From: Acidobacteriota bacterium
GTDB lineage: Bacteria; Acidobacteriota; Vicinamibacteria; Fen-336
Length of the DNA: 64,000 bases
Reading direction: 5' to 3'
Assembly: GCA_011526565.1 (NCBI GenBank)
Contig: WYBL01000082.1
Span: 84,477 to 148,476 of the forward strand
The translations under genes were made by a program, and so were the position numbers. The notes beneath the pieces are model-generated. The model worked only from the letters and a program-made list of their open reading frames with translations, was not told the DNA's origin and searched no databases. Positions 1-7,107 of the stretch are shown piece by piece; position 1 is the stretch's first letter; the number at the start of each line of letters is the position of its first letter.

Positions 1-668
1 CAGGCGGTCTGCAGGGTCAGCAGCGGGTCGAAGGTCTGGATCCCCCGCCGCATCCAGATCTCGCGGAACGGCGCCTCCGCGACGTCGCCGATCTGCAGCA
101 CGCGGTTGAACGGGTGATCGTGCAGGACCAGACGCCCCGTCTCCTCCTCGTGCTCGCTCTGCTCGCCCTCCATCACGATGTTGGCCTGGTAGGCGCCCGA
201 CTCGTCCTTCATGAACGACTGGTAGAGCTGCTCCACCGGCTGCCACGAGTGCTCGCCGATGGTCAGTTCGGCGAGCGGCGTGCCGTCGAGCGTGACCTTC
301 GCCCCGAGCGTGCGCTCGTCGCGCACCCACTCGATGCCCACGTCCTCCATCCAGTGCGGCAGGTGCCAGCGCTCGATCGCGTGCTCGCGCGCCGCCCGGG
401 TCGTGGTGCCGACCATGTACGGGTAGAGCGCGAACTTCGGCAGCCGTTCGCCCGGCTTGACGATCGGAGCCACGACCACCGACATCACGACCTCGCCGTA
501 AGGCCCGACCGAACTGCGGTCGAAGTCGAAGCAGGTCATCGAGAAGATCGACGTGCCGTGGTGCAGCTCGGCCGGCTGCAGGTGCGGGGGCAGGATGCGC
601 CGGGCGTTCTCCGTCGGGAACTCGAAGAAGCCGGAGATGACGTCGGCGTAGCCGTAGACGGTCTTCAA
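1..668 (-). CDS. acetoacetate decarboxylase-like protein (partial, C-terminus beyond window)
   Basis: The open frame runs from a TTG at 668 to the window edge, giving 222 codons. The TTG overlaps the stop of the upstream synthase gene as TTGA, so the two are probably translationally coupled. Readable stretches such as GFFEFPTENARRILPP near the N-terminus, GPYGEVVMSVVVAP, and the later ALYPYMVGTTTRAAREH resemble the acetoacetate decarboxylase superfamily fold. I do not see the lysine-containing active-site segment of classical acetoacetate decarboxylases, so the reaction is unknown and decarboxylase activity should not be assumed. Sitting last in an operon with a short-chain dehydrogenase and an alpha-oxoamine synthase suggests a role in modifying a lipid-like or acyl-derived product. 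Confidence 0.6.
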   Translation of the reverse strand, partial: MKTVYGYADVISGFFEFPTENARRILPPHLQPAELHHGTSIFSMTCFDFDRSSVGPYGEVVMSVVVAPIVKPGERLPKFALYPYMVGTTTRAAREHAIERWHLPHWMEDVGIEWVRDERTLGAKVTLDGTPLAELTIGEHSWQPVEQLYQSFMKDESGAYQANIVMEGEQSEHEEETGRLVLHDHPFNRVLQIGDVAEAPFREIWMRRGIQTFDPLLTLQTA

Positions 669-1945
669 CGGATGATGCCCTCCTCGCGGAGCACGCCGGC
701 GACGACGTGGACCGCGGTCTCGAGGTCTTCTTCGGTATGCGCCGCGGAAACCGACACCCGCAGCCGCGACTTGTGCTTCGGCACCGCCGGATAGGTGACC
801 GGCTGCAGGAACAGGCCGCGGTCCTGGATCTTCTCGGCGACCGCGAAGACGCGGGCGTCGTTGTTGACCATCACCGGCATCACCTGCGAGGTCGACTTGC
901 CGATGTCGACCCCTTCTTCCGCGAAGCGGCGGCGCAGGTAGGCGACGTTCGACCACAGCTTCGTCCGCAGCTCGGGCTCGGCGGCCGCGATCCGCAGGCC
1001 GGCGAGCAGCCCGGCCGCGACGGGCGGCGCCAGGTTGCAGGAGAAGAAGCGCGAGCGGCCGAAGGCGTTGACGTAGTCGATCAGGTCGCGGCTACCGCAC
1101 ACGAAGCCGCCCTGGCCGCCGAGGCTCTTGGAGAACGTCCCGAGGTGGAAGTCGACCTCGTTGTCGAGCCCGAAGTGCTCCGCGACGCCGCGGCCGTTGG
1201 GGCCGAACAGGAACGTCGAGTGCGCCTCGTCGATCAGGATGCGGGCGCCGTGGCGCTTGGCCACCTCGACGATCTCGGGCAGCACGCAGACGTCGCCGTC
1301 CATCGAGTAGACGCCCTCGACGACCACCAGCTTCTTGCCCTTGGCCTTGTTCAGCTTGCGCTCGAGGTCGAGCGGGTTGTTGTGGCGGAACCAGAGCGTG
1401 TTCGACTTGGCCAGGATCGCGCCGTCGACGATCGACGCGTGGGAGTACTGGTCGAGGATGATGTAGTCGCCCGAGCGCATCAGCGCGGCGATGAAGCCGA
1501 CGTTCGCCGAGTAGCCGGTCGGGAACAGGATGGCGGCTTCCTTGTCCTTGAACTCGGCCATCTCGCGGGCGAGCTGGCGATGGACCTCGAGGGTCCCGGA
1601 CAGGATCGGCGAGCCCGAGGCCCCGAGGCCGTACAGGTTCGTCGCGTCGATCGCCGCCTGCTTCACCTCGGGCCGGTAGGAGATCCCGAGGTAGTTGTAG
1701 GAAGCGAGGTTGATCAGCTCCTGGACCCGGCCGGTCTTGCCGTTCCGGACCTGGACCCGGGTCGCGGGCGCCGACTGCAGCGCCTCCGAGTAGAGGTAGT
1801 AGCCGTTCGGACGGGCCTCGCGCCACCAGTCCGAAAAGGGGCCGAGCAGGTTCAGCGGGTCGTCGCCCGCACCGTAGTAGAAATTGCTGTAGTCGTACTC
1901 GGCGAACGTCGACTTGCCGGGGTCCTTGCCTTGGACCGGATCCAT
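665..1945 (-). CDS. alpha-oxoamine synthase, serine palmitoyltransferase-like
   Basis: This is a 426-residue PLP enzyme of the family that condenses an amino acid with an acyl-CoA (or acyl-ACP), releasing CO2 (SPT, KBL, AONS, ALAS). Visible family features are a substrate/PLP loop with SHAS (His169), DEAHS with the PLP-binding Asp239, and LGTFSKSLGG carrying the Schiff-base Lys273. The TFSKS form is closer to serine palmitoyltransferases than to KBL. An N-terminal extension of about 40 residues is typical of SPT-like members. An AAGGAG ribosome site lies upstream of the ATG. No threonine dehydrogenase is adjacent, which argues against KBL. A dehydrogenase lies upstream and an ADC-like gene overlaps the 3' end. 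Likely role: first step of a sphingolipid-like or related long-chain amine lipid. Substrate chain length and amino acid are not predictable from the sequence. Confidence 0.75.
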   Translation of the reverse strand: MDPVQGKDPGKSTFAEYDYSNFYYGAGDDPLNLLGPFSDWWREARPNGYYLYSEALQSAPATRVQVRNGKTGRVQELINLASYNYLGISYRPEVKQAAIDATNLYGLGASGSPILSGTLEVHRQLAREMAEFKDKEAAILFPTGYSANVGFIAALMRSGDYIILDQYSHASIVDGAILAKSNTLWFRHNNPLDLERKLNKAKGKKLVVVEGVYSMDGDVCVLPEIVEVAKRHGARILIDEAHSTFLFGPNGRGVAEHFGLDNEVDFHLGTFSKSLGGQGGFVCGSRDLIDYVNAFGRSRFFSCNLAPPVAAGLLAGLRIAAAEPELRTKLWSNVAYLRRRFAEEGVDIGKSTSQVMPVMVNNDARVFAVAEKIQDRGLFLQPVTYPAVPKHKSRLRVSVSAAHTEEDLETAVHVVAGVLREEGIIR

Positions 1946-2066
1946 AAGGCGATCTCCTTGTGCGCTCGGCGCGCGAGCGGCGGGAGTCTAGCAGGTCCGC
2001 TTCCGCCGGTAAACGGCGCGCGTGTGCCAAGTCGCCGGTCGGCTTGGACTTGCGGCCCGCGGGGCG

Positions 2067-2861
2067 TCAGCGCGGACGGAACAGCTCCCCGGCGAGCCGG
2101 CGGCTCAGGCGCCGCGGCACGAGCGACTGGGCAGCGACGGTGAGCCGATTCTGGAAGCCGGGCACCACGACCAGGGTCCCCTTTTCCAGCGCGGCGAGCG
2201 AGGCGGCCACGACCTCCTCGGGAGAACTGGCGGGCGTCCTGTCGAACAGCACCTTGTCGGTGCCGGCGACCCGCTGGAACTCGGTGCGGATGTTGCCGGG
2301 GCACAGGGCCTGGACCCGCACGCCGGTGCCCTCGAGCTCCCCGGCCAGCGACTCGGTGAAGGAGAGCAGGAACGCCTTGGACGCAGCGTACGCGGCGAAG
2401 AACGGGACGGGCTGGAACGCCGACATCGACACCACGTTGATCAGCCGGCCCCGCCCGCGCTGCACCATCGCGGGCAGCCAGCGGCCGCACATCTCCACTG
2501 CGGTGCGCACGTTGAGATCGACGACCCCGAGCGAGGCCTCCAGCGGCCGCTCGACGAAGCGGCCAGTGTCGCCCCGTCCGGCGTTGTTGACGAGCAGGTC
2601 GATCTCGCGCCCGCGCTCGCGCAGTTCGGCCTCGAGGCGGCCCGGGCCGTCGGCGGCAGCCAGGTCGAGCGCGACGACGTCGACCCGCCCTGCCCCCCCC
2701 AGCTCCTGCTGCAGCTCGCGCAGCCGTTCGATCCGGCGCGCCACCACGATCACCCGTTCGCCTCGCGCCACCAGCGCCCGGGCGAACGCCGCGCCGATTC
2801 CGCTCGAGGCCCCGGTCACCAGCGCCCAGGGCTCTTCCGCCGTGCTCCGCTTTCGCGCCAT
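2067..2861 (-). CDS. short-chain dehydrogenase/reductase
   Basis: A classical SDR of 264 residues. The NAD(P)-binding TGASSGIG lies at residues 16-23, NNAG at 92-95, catalytic Ser near 145-147, and the YxxxK pair is Tyr158/Lys162. The ATG start follows a short basic segment. The gene is about 120 bp upstream of the SPT-like synthase on the same strand. In sphingoid-base synthesis the product of SPT is a 3-keto compound that needs reduction, so a 3-ketosphinganine-reductase-like role is a reasonable inference, but sequence alone does not fix the substrate. The arginine-rich C-terminus (last ~30 residues) could make peripheral membrane contact. Confidence 0.8.
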   Translation of the reverse strand: MARKRSTAEEPWALVTGASSGIGAAFARALVARGERVIVVARRIERLRELQQELGGAGRVDVVALDLAAADGPGRLEAELRERGREIDLLVNNAGRGDTGRFVERPLEASLGVVDLNVRTAVEMCGRWLPAMVQRGRGRLINVVSMSAFQPVPFFAAYAASKAFLLSFTESLAGELEGTGVRVQALCPGNIRTEFQRVAGTDKVLFDRTPASSPEEVVAASLAALEKGTLVVVPGFQNRLTVAAQSLVPRRLSRRLAGELFRPR

Positions 2862-2970
2862 CGGCCGCGGAGGATAGCAGACGCCTCGCCGGCCTTTAGG
2901 CTATGCTCCGCGTTCCGCCGCGGGGTTTCGTCCTTCCCCGCGTCCCTTCTGAACCGAGCCCCGACCGAAC

Positions 2971-4077
2971 ATGGCCAACCTCGCCGCTGCCAACGTGATG
3001 CACCGCAAGACCCGGACCCTCGTGTCCGTCTTCGCGGTCGCGATGGAGGTGGCGATGGTGATGGTGCTGGTCGGACTCGCCAGCGGCACCCTGGGCGAGA
3101 TCGCCAACCGCCTCGAGAACGTCGGCGCCGACGTGCTCTTCCAGCCGCCCGACGCCTCGCTGCTGCTGGGTGCGACCGCGGCCGTGATGCCGGTGCGCTA
3201 CATCGAGATCATGAAGACCGTGCCCGGCGTCGTCGACGCGACGCCCGTGCTGAACTGGCACGTCTCGCAGATCAAGGGCGAGACGCGGGCGATCAACCTG
3301 TGGGCGATCGACTACCCCTCGTTCAGCCGCATCTCCGGGGGCCTCGACATCCTGGAGGGCCGCGGGCTGGAGCAGCCCTTCGACCTGGTGATCGACACGG
3401 TACTGGCCAACGCCAGCGGACTCGAGGTCGGCGACCCGATGCCGATGATGAACCGCGACTTCAAGGTCGCAGGCATCTGCCGGGCAGGCGCGGGCGGGCG
3501 CCTGTACGCGCGCATCGAGGACGTCCAGGACGCGATCGGCGAGCCGGGCAAGGCCTCGTTCTTCCTGGTCAAGGGCGTCGACTCGAAGCAGGCCGACGCG
3601 CTGGCCGAGGCGCTCCAGCAGAAGTTCAAGGGCCACAAGATCACGCCCGTCGCCCAGGTCTCCAGGGCGATGCAGCAGAACGCGATCGGCCTGCAGCAGT
3701 TCAAGGAGGCGCTGACCGCGATGGCGGTCGTGATCTCGTTCCTGGTGGTGCTGCTCGCGATGTACACGACGATCATCGAGCGCACCCGCGAGATCGGCAT
3801 CCTGCGGGCCATCGGCGCCACCCAGGGCCGCGTGGTCCAGTACGTCGTGGCCGAGAGCTTCCTGATCTGCCTCGCCGGCGTCGTGCTCGGCAACCTGCTC
3901 GCGGTCTTCGCCCAGTGGTTCCTGCCCAGGGTCTTCCCGATGCTCAACATCGCGCTGAGCCGCGACTGGGCGCTGATCGCCGCGGCCCTCGGCCTGGTCG
4001 GCGGACTCCTCGGCGCGATCTACCCCGCCATCAAGGCAGCTCGTCTGGACCCCGTCCAGGCCCTCAATTTTGAGTAG
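2971..4077 (+). CDS. ABC transporter permease, MacB/FtsX family
   Basis: A 368-residue membrane protein with the MacB-type layout: an N-terminal helix (about 14-37), a ~200-residue periplasmic domain, then three helices around 235-260, 285-310 and 330-355. The cytoplasmic loop ERTREIGILRAIGA and the C-terminal ending AARLDPVQALNFE are strongly characteristic of FtsX/MacB permeases that couple to LolD-type ATPases. No ATPase gene is adjacent in this window, so its partner must be encoded elsewhere. The gene is divergent from the SDR and is followed after 30 bp by a methyltransferase. It may act in lipoprotein or lipid handling, or export. Confidence 0.85.
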   Translation: MANLAAANVMHRKTRTLVSVFAVAMEVAMVMVLVGLASGTLGEIANRLENVGADVLFQPPDASLLLGATAAVMPVRYIEIMKTVPGVVDATPVLNWHVSQIKGETRAINLWAIDYPSFSRISGGLDILEGRGLEQPFDLVIDTVLANASGLEVGDPMPMMNRDFKVAGICRAGAGGRLYARIEDVQDAIGEPGKASFFLVKGVDSKQADALAEALQQKFKGHKITPVAQVSRAMQQNAIGLQQFKEALTAMAVVISFLVVLLAMYTTIIERTREIGILRAIGATQGRVVQYVVAESFLICLAGVVLGNLLAVFAQWFLPRVFPMLNIALSRDWALIAAALGLVGGLLGAIYPAIKAARLDPVQALNFE

Positions 4078-4107
4078 TATCCAAGAGGACTTGCGTTACA
4101 GAATCTC

Positions 4108-4722
4108 ATGAAGCTTCTCAACTCGCTGATCGAGAAGGTCTCGGACCACCCGGTCCTCTTCATCTTCTTTCGGGCCATCCTGGAGAACGACTTCAAGGCG
4201 ATCCGCGCAGTCATCCGGCGCGATCTCGACATGTCTCCCGGCAAGCGGACGCTCGACCTCGGCTGTGGTCCGGGGGCGTTCTCGGACCTCTTCGAGCACC
4301 AGGATTACGTCGGCGCCGACCTGAACAAGCGCTACATCGACTACGCGCGGGAGAACCGCCGCGGCACCTTCGTCTGCTCGGACGCCCGTCGTGTCGACTT
4401 GCCCGACGCCCGCTTCGATCAGGTGCTGATCTTCGGCCTCCTCCACCACCTCTCCGACGAGGACACGCGCGCGGTGCTGGCCGAGGCGAAGCGGATGGCC
4501 GTGCCCGGCGGCGTGATCCTGGCGATCGAGGACATCCCGGCCCAGCACCGGCTCAACCTCGTCGGCCACCTGCTGCATGCCATCGAGAACGGCGAGCACA
4601 TCCGGCCGACAGCGGACTACCGCCGCCTCTACGGTGAAGTCGGCCAGATCGAGGTCGAAGAGGAACTGCGCAGCGGGGTCTGCGACTACTACCTGGCGCG
4701 CATCCGAATGCCCCGGGCCTGA
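4108..4722 (+). CDS. class I SAM-dependent methyltransferase
   Basis: A 204-residue protein of the UbiE/Methyltransf_11 type. Motif I, LDLGCGPGAF, lies at residues 49-58, the acidic GADL adenosine loop follows, and LIFGLLHHLSD marks motif III/IV. The N-terminal ~40 residues form a helix-rich cap typical of small-molecule or lipid methyltransferases. The C-terminus ends in a compact beta strand region. It lies 30 bp after the FtsX-like permease and runs into parB convergently with a 6-bp gap. The methyl acceptor cannot be told from the sequence. Confidence 0.8.
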   Translation: MKLLNSLIEKVSDHPVLFIFFRAILENDFKAIRAVIRRDLDMSPGKRTLDLGCGPGAFSDLFEHQDYVGADLNKRYIDYARENRRGTFVCSDARRVDLPDARFDQVLIFGLLHHLSDEDTRAVLAEAKRMAVPGGVILAIEDIPAQHRLNLVGHLLHAIENGEHIRPTADYRRLYGEVGQIEVEEELRSGVCDYYLARIRMPRA

Positions 4723-4728
4723 CCGCGA

Positions 4729-5574
4729 TCAGCGCTCGGCGGCGTTCTCCAGGTCAGCGAGGATCCGCCGCAGCGCGCCGATCACCTCTTCGCGCGACAC
4801 CTCGGTCTTCCTGAACTTGAGGTCCAGCGCGAAGGTCTTCTCCGGCGCCTGGAACTGGAAGACGTAGTTCTTCGCGCGCCCGGGCTTCTTCGCGACCTCG
4901 CGCGCGGCCCGTCGAGCTACCTCGCGGGTGCCCCCGCCCTCCTGGATCTTCTTGACCAGGGCGATCATGCGGGCGGAGTCTCCCTGCCGCACGACCTGGA
5001 GGAGCAGCGACTTCGACTCCACGCCGCTCAGCCTGCACAACTCCCTGACCTCGGCCGGCATTGCCGTCAGCGAGAGCATCTCGGTCACGGACGTGCGGCT
5101 CTTTCCCAGCCGCTCCGCCATCAGCTCGTGGGTGTAGCCGTAGGCGTCCGCGAGCTGCTTGAGCCCATCCGCCTCCTCGAAGGGCGTCAGGTCGCGCCGC
5201 TGGAGGTTCTCGATCAGTGCGATCTCTGTGACTTCGGCATCCGAGCACTCGCGGATGACGCAGGGCACCTCGTCCAGTTCGGCCTCGCGGGCTGCACGGT
5301 ACCGCCGCTCGCCTGCGATGATCTGGAAGCGGCCGTCGAGCGGCCGGACCAGGATCGGCTCGAGTACGCCCTTCTCCCGCACTGACGCCACGAGTTCCGC
5401 GAGGTCGCCGATCTCCCGCCGAGGCTGGTCCGGGTTCGGGTCGATCTGGTCCAGCGGGATCAGGCGCCCGACCGGCTCGCCCGGCGTGCGGCCGAGCTGT
5501 TCGACGAAGTGCGTGTCGTGGCGCATGCGGAGCGTTCCCGGCAACCCGAAACGGCGCGCAGCGGTGTTAGACAC
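4729..5574 (-). CDS. parB: chromosome-partitioning protein ParB
   Basis: A 281-residue ParB/Spo0J protein, the CTP-dependent DNA clamp that loads at parS and works with ParA to segregate origins. The N-terminal ParB/sulfiredoxin-like fold begins near residue 37 (LIPLDQIDPNPDQPR). The CTP-binding GERRYRA motif is at 88-94, ENLQR at 122-126, and a helix-turn-helix (MAERLGKSRTSVTEML) at about 152-167. A C-terminal dimerisation segment ends the protein. Its ATG overlaps the 3' end of parA by 8 bp, as in a standard parAB operon. The C-terminal ~60 residues read differently from the usual Lys/Leu zipper tail. Canonical parS (TGTTTCACGTGAAACA) was not noticed in this window. Confidence 0.92.
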   Translation of the reverse strand: MSNTAARRFGLPGTLRMRHDTHFVEQLGRTPGEPVGRLIPLDQIDPNPDQPRREIGDLAELVASVREKGVLEPILVRPLDGRFQIIAGERRYRAAREAELDEVPCVIRECSDAEVTEIALIENLQRRDLTPFEEADGLKQLADAYGYTHELMAERLGKSRTSVTEMLSLTAMPAEVRELCRLSGVESKSLLLQVVRQGDSARMIALVKKIQEGGGTREVARRAAREVAKKPGRAKNYVFQFQAPEKTFALDLKFRKTEVSREEVIGALRRILADLENAAER

Positions 5575-6322
5575 GTTCGATGACCTCCTCGCAGAGCCGG
5601 TAGTACTCGAAGGCGCCGCTGGACTGGGGCGCGAAGGTGAAGATGGATTCCTTGTGGGCGGGACTCTCCTCGAGACGGATGCTCTTGGAGATCGTCGTCT
5701 GGAAGACCCGGTCTCCGAAGACGTCGGAGACGGCCTTCTGGACGTCTCGCGCGAGGGTCGTTCGCTTGTCGTAGAGCGTGATCACTGCGCCGAGCAGCTT
5801 GAGCTGCGGGTTGGGCCGCGAGCGGATCTTCTCGACGGTCTCGAGCAGGTCGTCCGTGCCCTCGAGCGCGAAGTAGGACGACTGGACGGGCACCAGCAGG
5901 TGCGTCGCGGCCACCAGCGCATTGACGGTGATCAAACCGAGCGCCGGCGGCGTGTCGATCACCGCGAAGTCGAACTCGGCGGTCACTGCCGCCATGCGGT
6001 CCTTGAGGCGGAAGTGTCCGTCGATCTCCCCGACCAGTTTCGCCTCGACCTTGGCCAGGGCGATCCGCGAAGGCGCCAGAAAGAGGTTCTCCAGCCGCGT
6101 GGGCTGGATGACGTCACGCAGTTCGGCATCGCCGGCGAGCACGTCGTACATCGAGCGTTCGAGCGAACGGACATCCAGGTAGGTGATCGAGGAGTTCGCC
6201 TGCGGATCGAGGTCGACCAGCAGCGTGCGCTTGCCCCGCATGGCCAGGGCTGCCGCCAGGTTGATCGCCGTCGTGGTCTTGCCGACGCCGCCCTTCTGGT
6301 TCGCGATCGCGATGATCGTCAA
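5567..6322 (-). CDS. parA: chromosome-partitioning ATPase ParA
   Basis: A ParA/Soj-type ATPase of 251 residues using the TTG at 6322. The deviant Walker A KGGVGKTT lies at residues 10-17, DLDPQANSS at about 39-47, and VIDTPPALG is the Walker B region. I chose the TTG at 6322 because GAGG sits 5 nt upstream and the protein then begins with the family's usual LTIIAIANQKGG. A longer frame opens at a TTG at 6391, but it has no ribosome site and adds 23 non-conserved residues. ParA binds nonspecific DNA as an ATP dimer and is cleared by ParB. It is cotranscribed with parB and probably with the DUF151 gene upstream. Confidence 0.9.
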   Translation of the reverse strand: MTIIAIANQKGGVGKTTTAINLAAALAMRGKRTLLVDLDPQANSSITYLDVRSLERSMYDVLAGDAELRDVIQPTRLENLFLAPSRIALAKVEAKLVGEIDGHFRLKDRMAAVTAEFDFAVIDTPPALGLITVNALVAATHLLVPVQSSYFALEGTDDLLETVEKIRSRPNPQLKLLGAVITLYDKRTTLARDVQKAVSDVFGDRVFQTTISKSIRLEESPAHKESIFTFAPQSSGAFEYYRLCEEVIERV

Positions 6323-6405
6323 AGACACCTCGTCAGCGAGATGGGATGATGATGGAGACGGGATCGTAGGGGACTCGATCCGTGGGGTCAAGTGGCCGCG
6401 ACACC

Positions 6406-6897
6406 CTACATCTTGTACTTTCCGAGATCGTCTTCGGAGAGCCCCTCGAGCCAGCGCTGGAGCCGCTCGACGTCTGCGGACCGGGGCACAGGCTGAGCTT
6501 CCGAGGGCTCGGGCGAATCGATCACCCTCTCCTCGACGAAGATCGGCGCGCCCGCACGAAGGGCCAGCGCGATCGCGTCCGAGGGCCGGGCATCGACTTC
6601 GATGGGCCCCGCCGGGGTGACCAGGCGGATCGCTGCGTAGAAAGTGTTCTCGCGAAGGTCACACACCACGACCCGCTCGACGGTCCCGCTGAGGTTCTCG
6701 ATCACGCTGCGCAGCAGGTCGTGAGTCATCGGGCGTGGCGTCTGGACGTTCTCGATCTGAAGCGCGATGGCGTTGGCCTCGAACACGCCCACCCAGATCG
6801 GCAACATACGAGGGCCGGCTGGCTCGCGCAGCACGACGATCGGCATGCTGGTGATCGGATCGATCATCAGCCCGCGGATCGTCATCTCGACCAGCAC
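6406..6897 (-). CDS. DUF151 bifunctional-nuclease-like protein
   Basis: A 163-residue protein whose first ~135 residues form the DUF151/BFN domain. Recognisable segments are PIVVLRE, LPIWVGVFEANAIALQ and PSDAIALALR, the last being the family hallmark. A ~30-residue acidic tail ends the protein. Some family members have been reported to have DNase/RNase activity; for bacterial members the function is largely unproven. The start is a GTG with AAGGAGG about 8 nt upstream. In many genomes this gene follows miaB, as here, but here a 210-bp palindrome-rich regulatory region separates them, so it probably heads its own DUF151-parA-parB transcript. Confidence 0.85.
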   Translation of the reverse strand: MLVEMTIRGLMIDPITSMPIVVLREPAGPRMLPIWVGVFEANAIALQIENVQTPRPMTHDLLRSVIENLSGTVERVVVCDLRENTFYAAIRLVTPAGPIEVDARPSDAIALALRAGAPIFVEERVIDSPEPSEAQPVPRSADVERLQRWLEGLSEDDLGKYKM

Positions 6898-6986
6898 CTA
6901 GCCCCTCCTTGTGGGGTCCGGCGCAATCGCAGCCGCGCCTGTTCCCGGGGCCAATATAGGCGCCCCAGCAGGGGCCGTCAACGAGG

Positions 6987-7006
6987 GATGTCGGCCGGCC
7001 GACATC
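6987..7006. repeat. 20-bp perfect palindrome, copy 1 (probable operator)
   Basis: GATGTCGGCC followed by its exact reverse complement GGCCGACATC. It lies just downstream of the predicted start point of the DUF151-parA-parB transcript and has no T-tract on either strand, so it reads as a protein-binding site and not a terminator. The inner 18 bp is repeated exactly at 7070-7087. Confidence 0.7.
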
Positions 7007-7009
7007 AAC

Positions 7010-7027
7010 CTGAATATCTATATTCAG
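7010..7027. repeat. 18-bp AT-rich inverted repeat over a -10 element
   Basis: CTGAATAT and ATATTCAG flank a CT centre, giving 8-bp perfect arms in an otherwise GC-rich region. On the minus strand it contains TATAGA, the proposed -10 box for the DUF151-parA-parB transcript, so anything binding here would compete with polymerase. Confidence 0.6.
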
Positions 7028-7045
7028 CAGCCAGATAGGCGCCAA
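7017..7045 (-). promoter_or_regulatory. candidate promoter for DUF151-parA-parB
   Basis: On the minus strand TTGGCG (7045-7040) and TATAGA (7022-7017) are 17 bp apart, each matching 4 of 6 consensus positions. The predicted start point near 7010 gives a leader of about 110 nt to the GTG of the DUF151 gene. It lies between two identical palindromes whose centres are 82 bp apart. Confidence 0.5.
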
Positions 7046-7069
7046 CTAGTAACAAGATGCATCAGCAAA

Positions 7070-7087
7070 ATGTCGGCCGGCCGACAT
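7070..7087 (-). repeat. 18-bp perfect palindrome, copy 2 (operator or miaB terminator)
   Basis: ATGTCGGCC joined to GGCCGACAT, identical to the core of the copy at 6987-7006. On the minus strand it begins 20 bp after the miaB stop and is followed by TTTT, so in RNA it could form a 7-bp stem with a CCGG loop and act as a weak intrinsic terminator. Its exact repetition upstream of the DUF151 leader suggests it is also, or mainly, a binding site. Confidence 0.6.
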
Positions 7088-7107
7088 CGCCCTCGAGATG
7101 GCGAAAG

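Noticed and set aside
707..2143. Long open frame (478 codons) opposite the SPT-like synthase
   Set aside because: It is the antisense of a clear PLP enzyme in high-GC DNA and encodes only Arg/Asp/His/Val-rich sequence without any family motif.
6323..6391. N-terminal extension of ParA from the TTG at 6391
   Set aside because: No ribosome site precedes it; the TTG at 6322 has GAGG at correct spacing and gives the normal ParA start.
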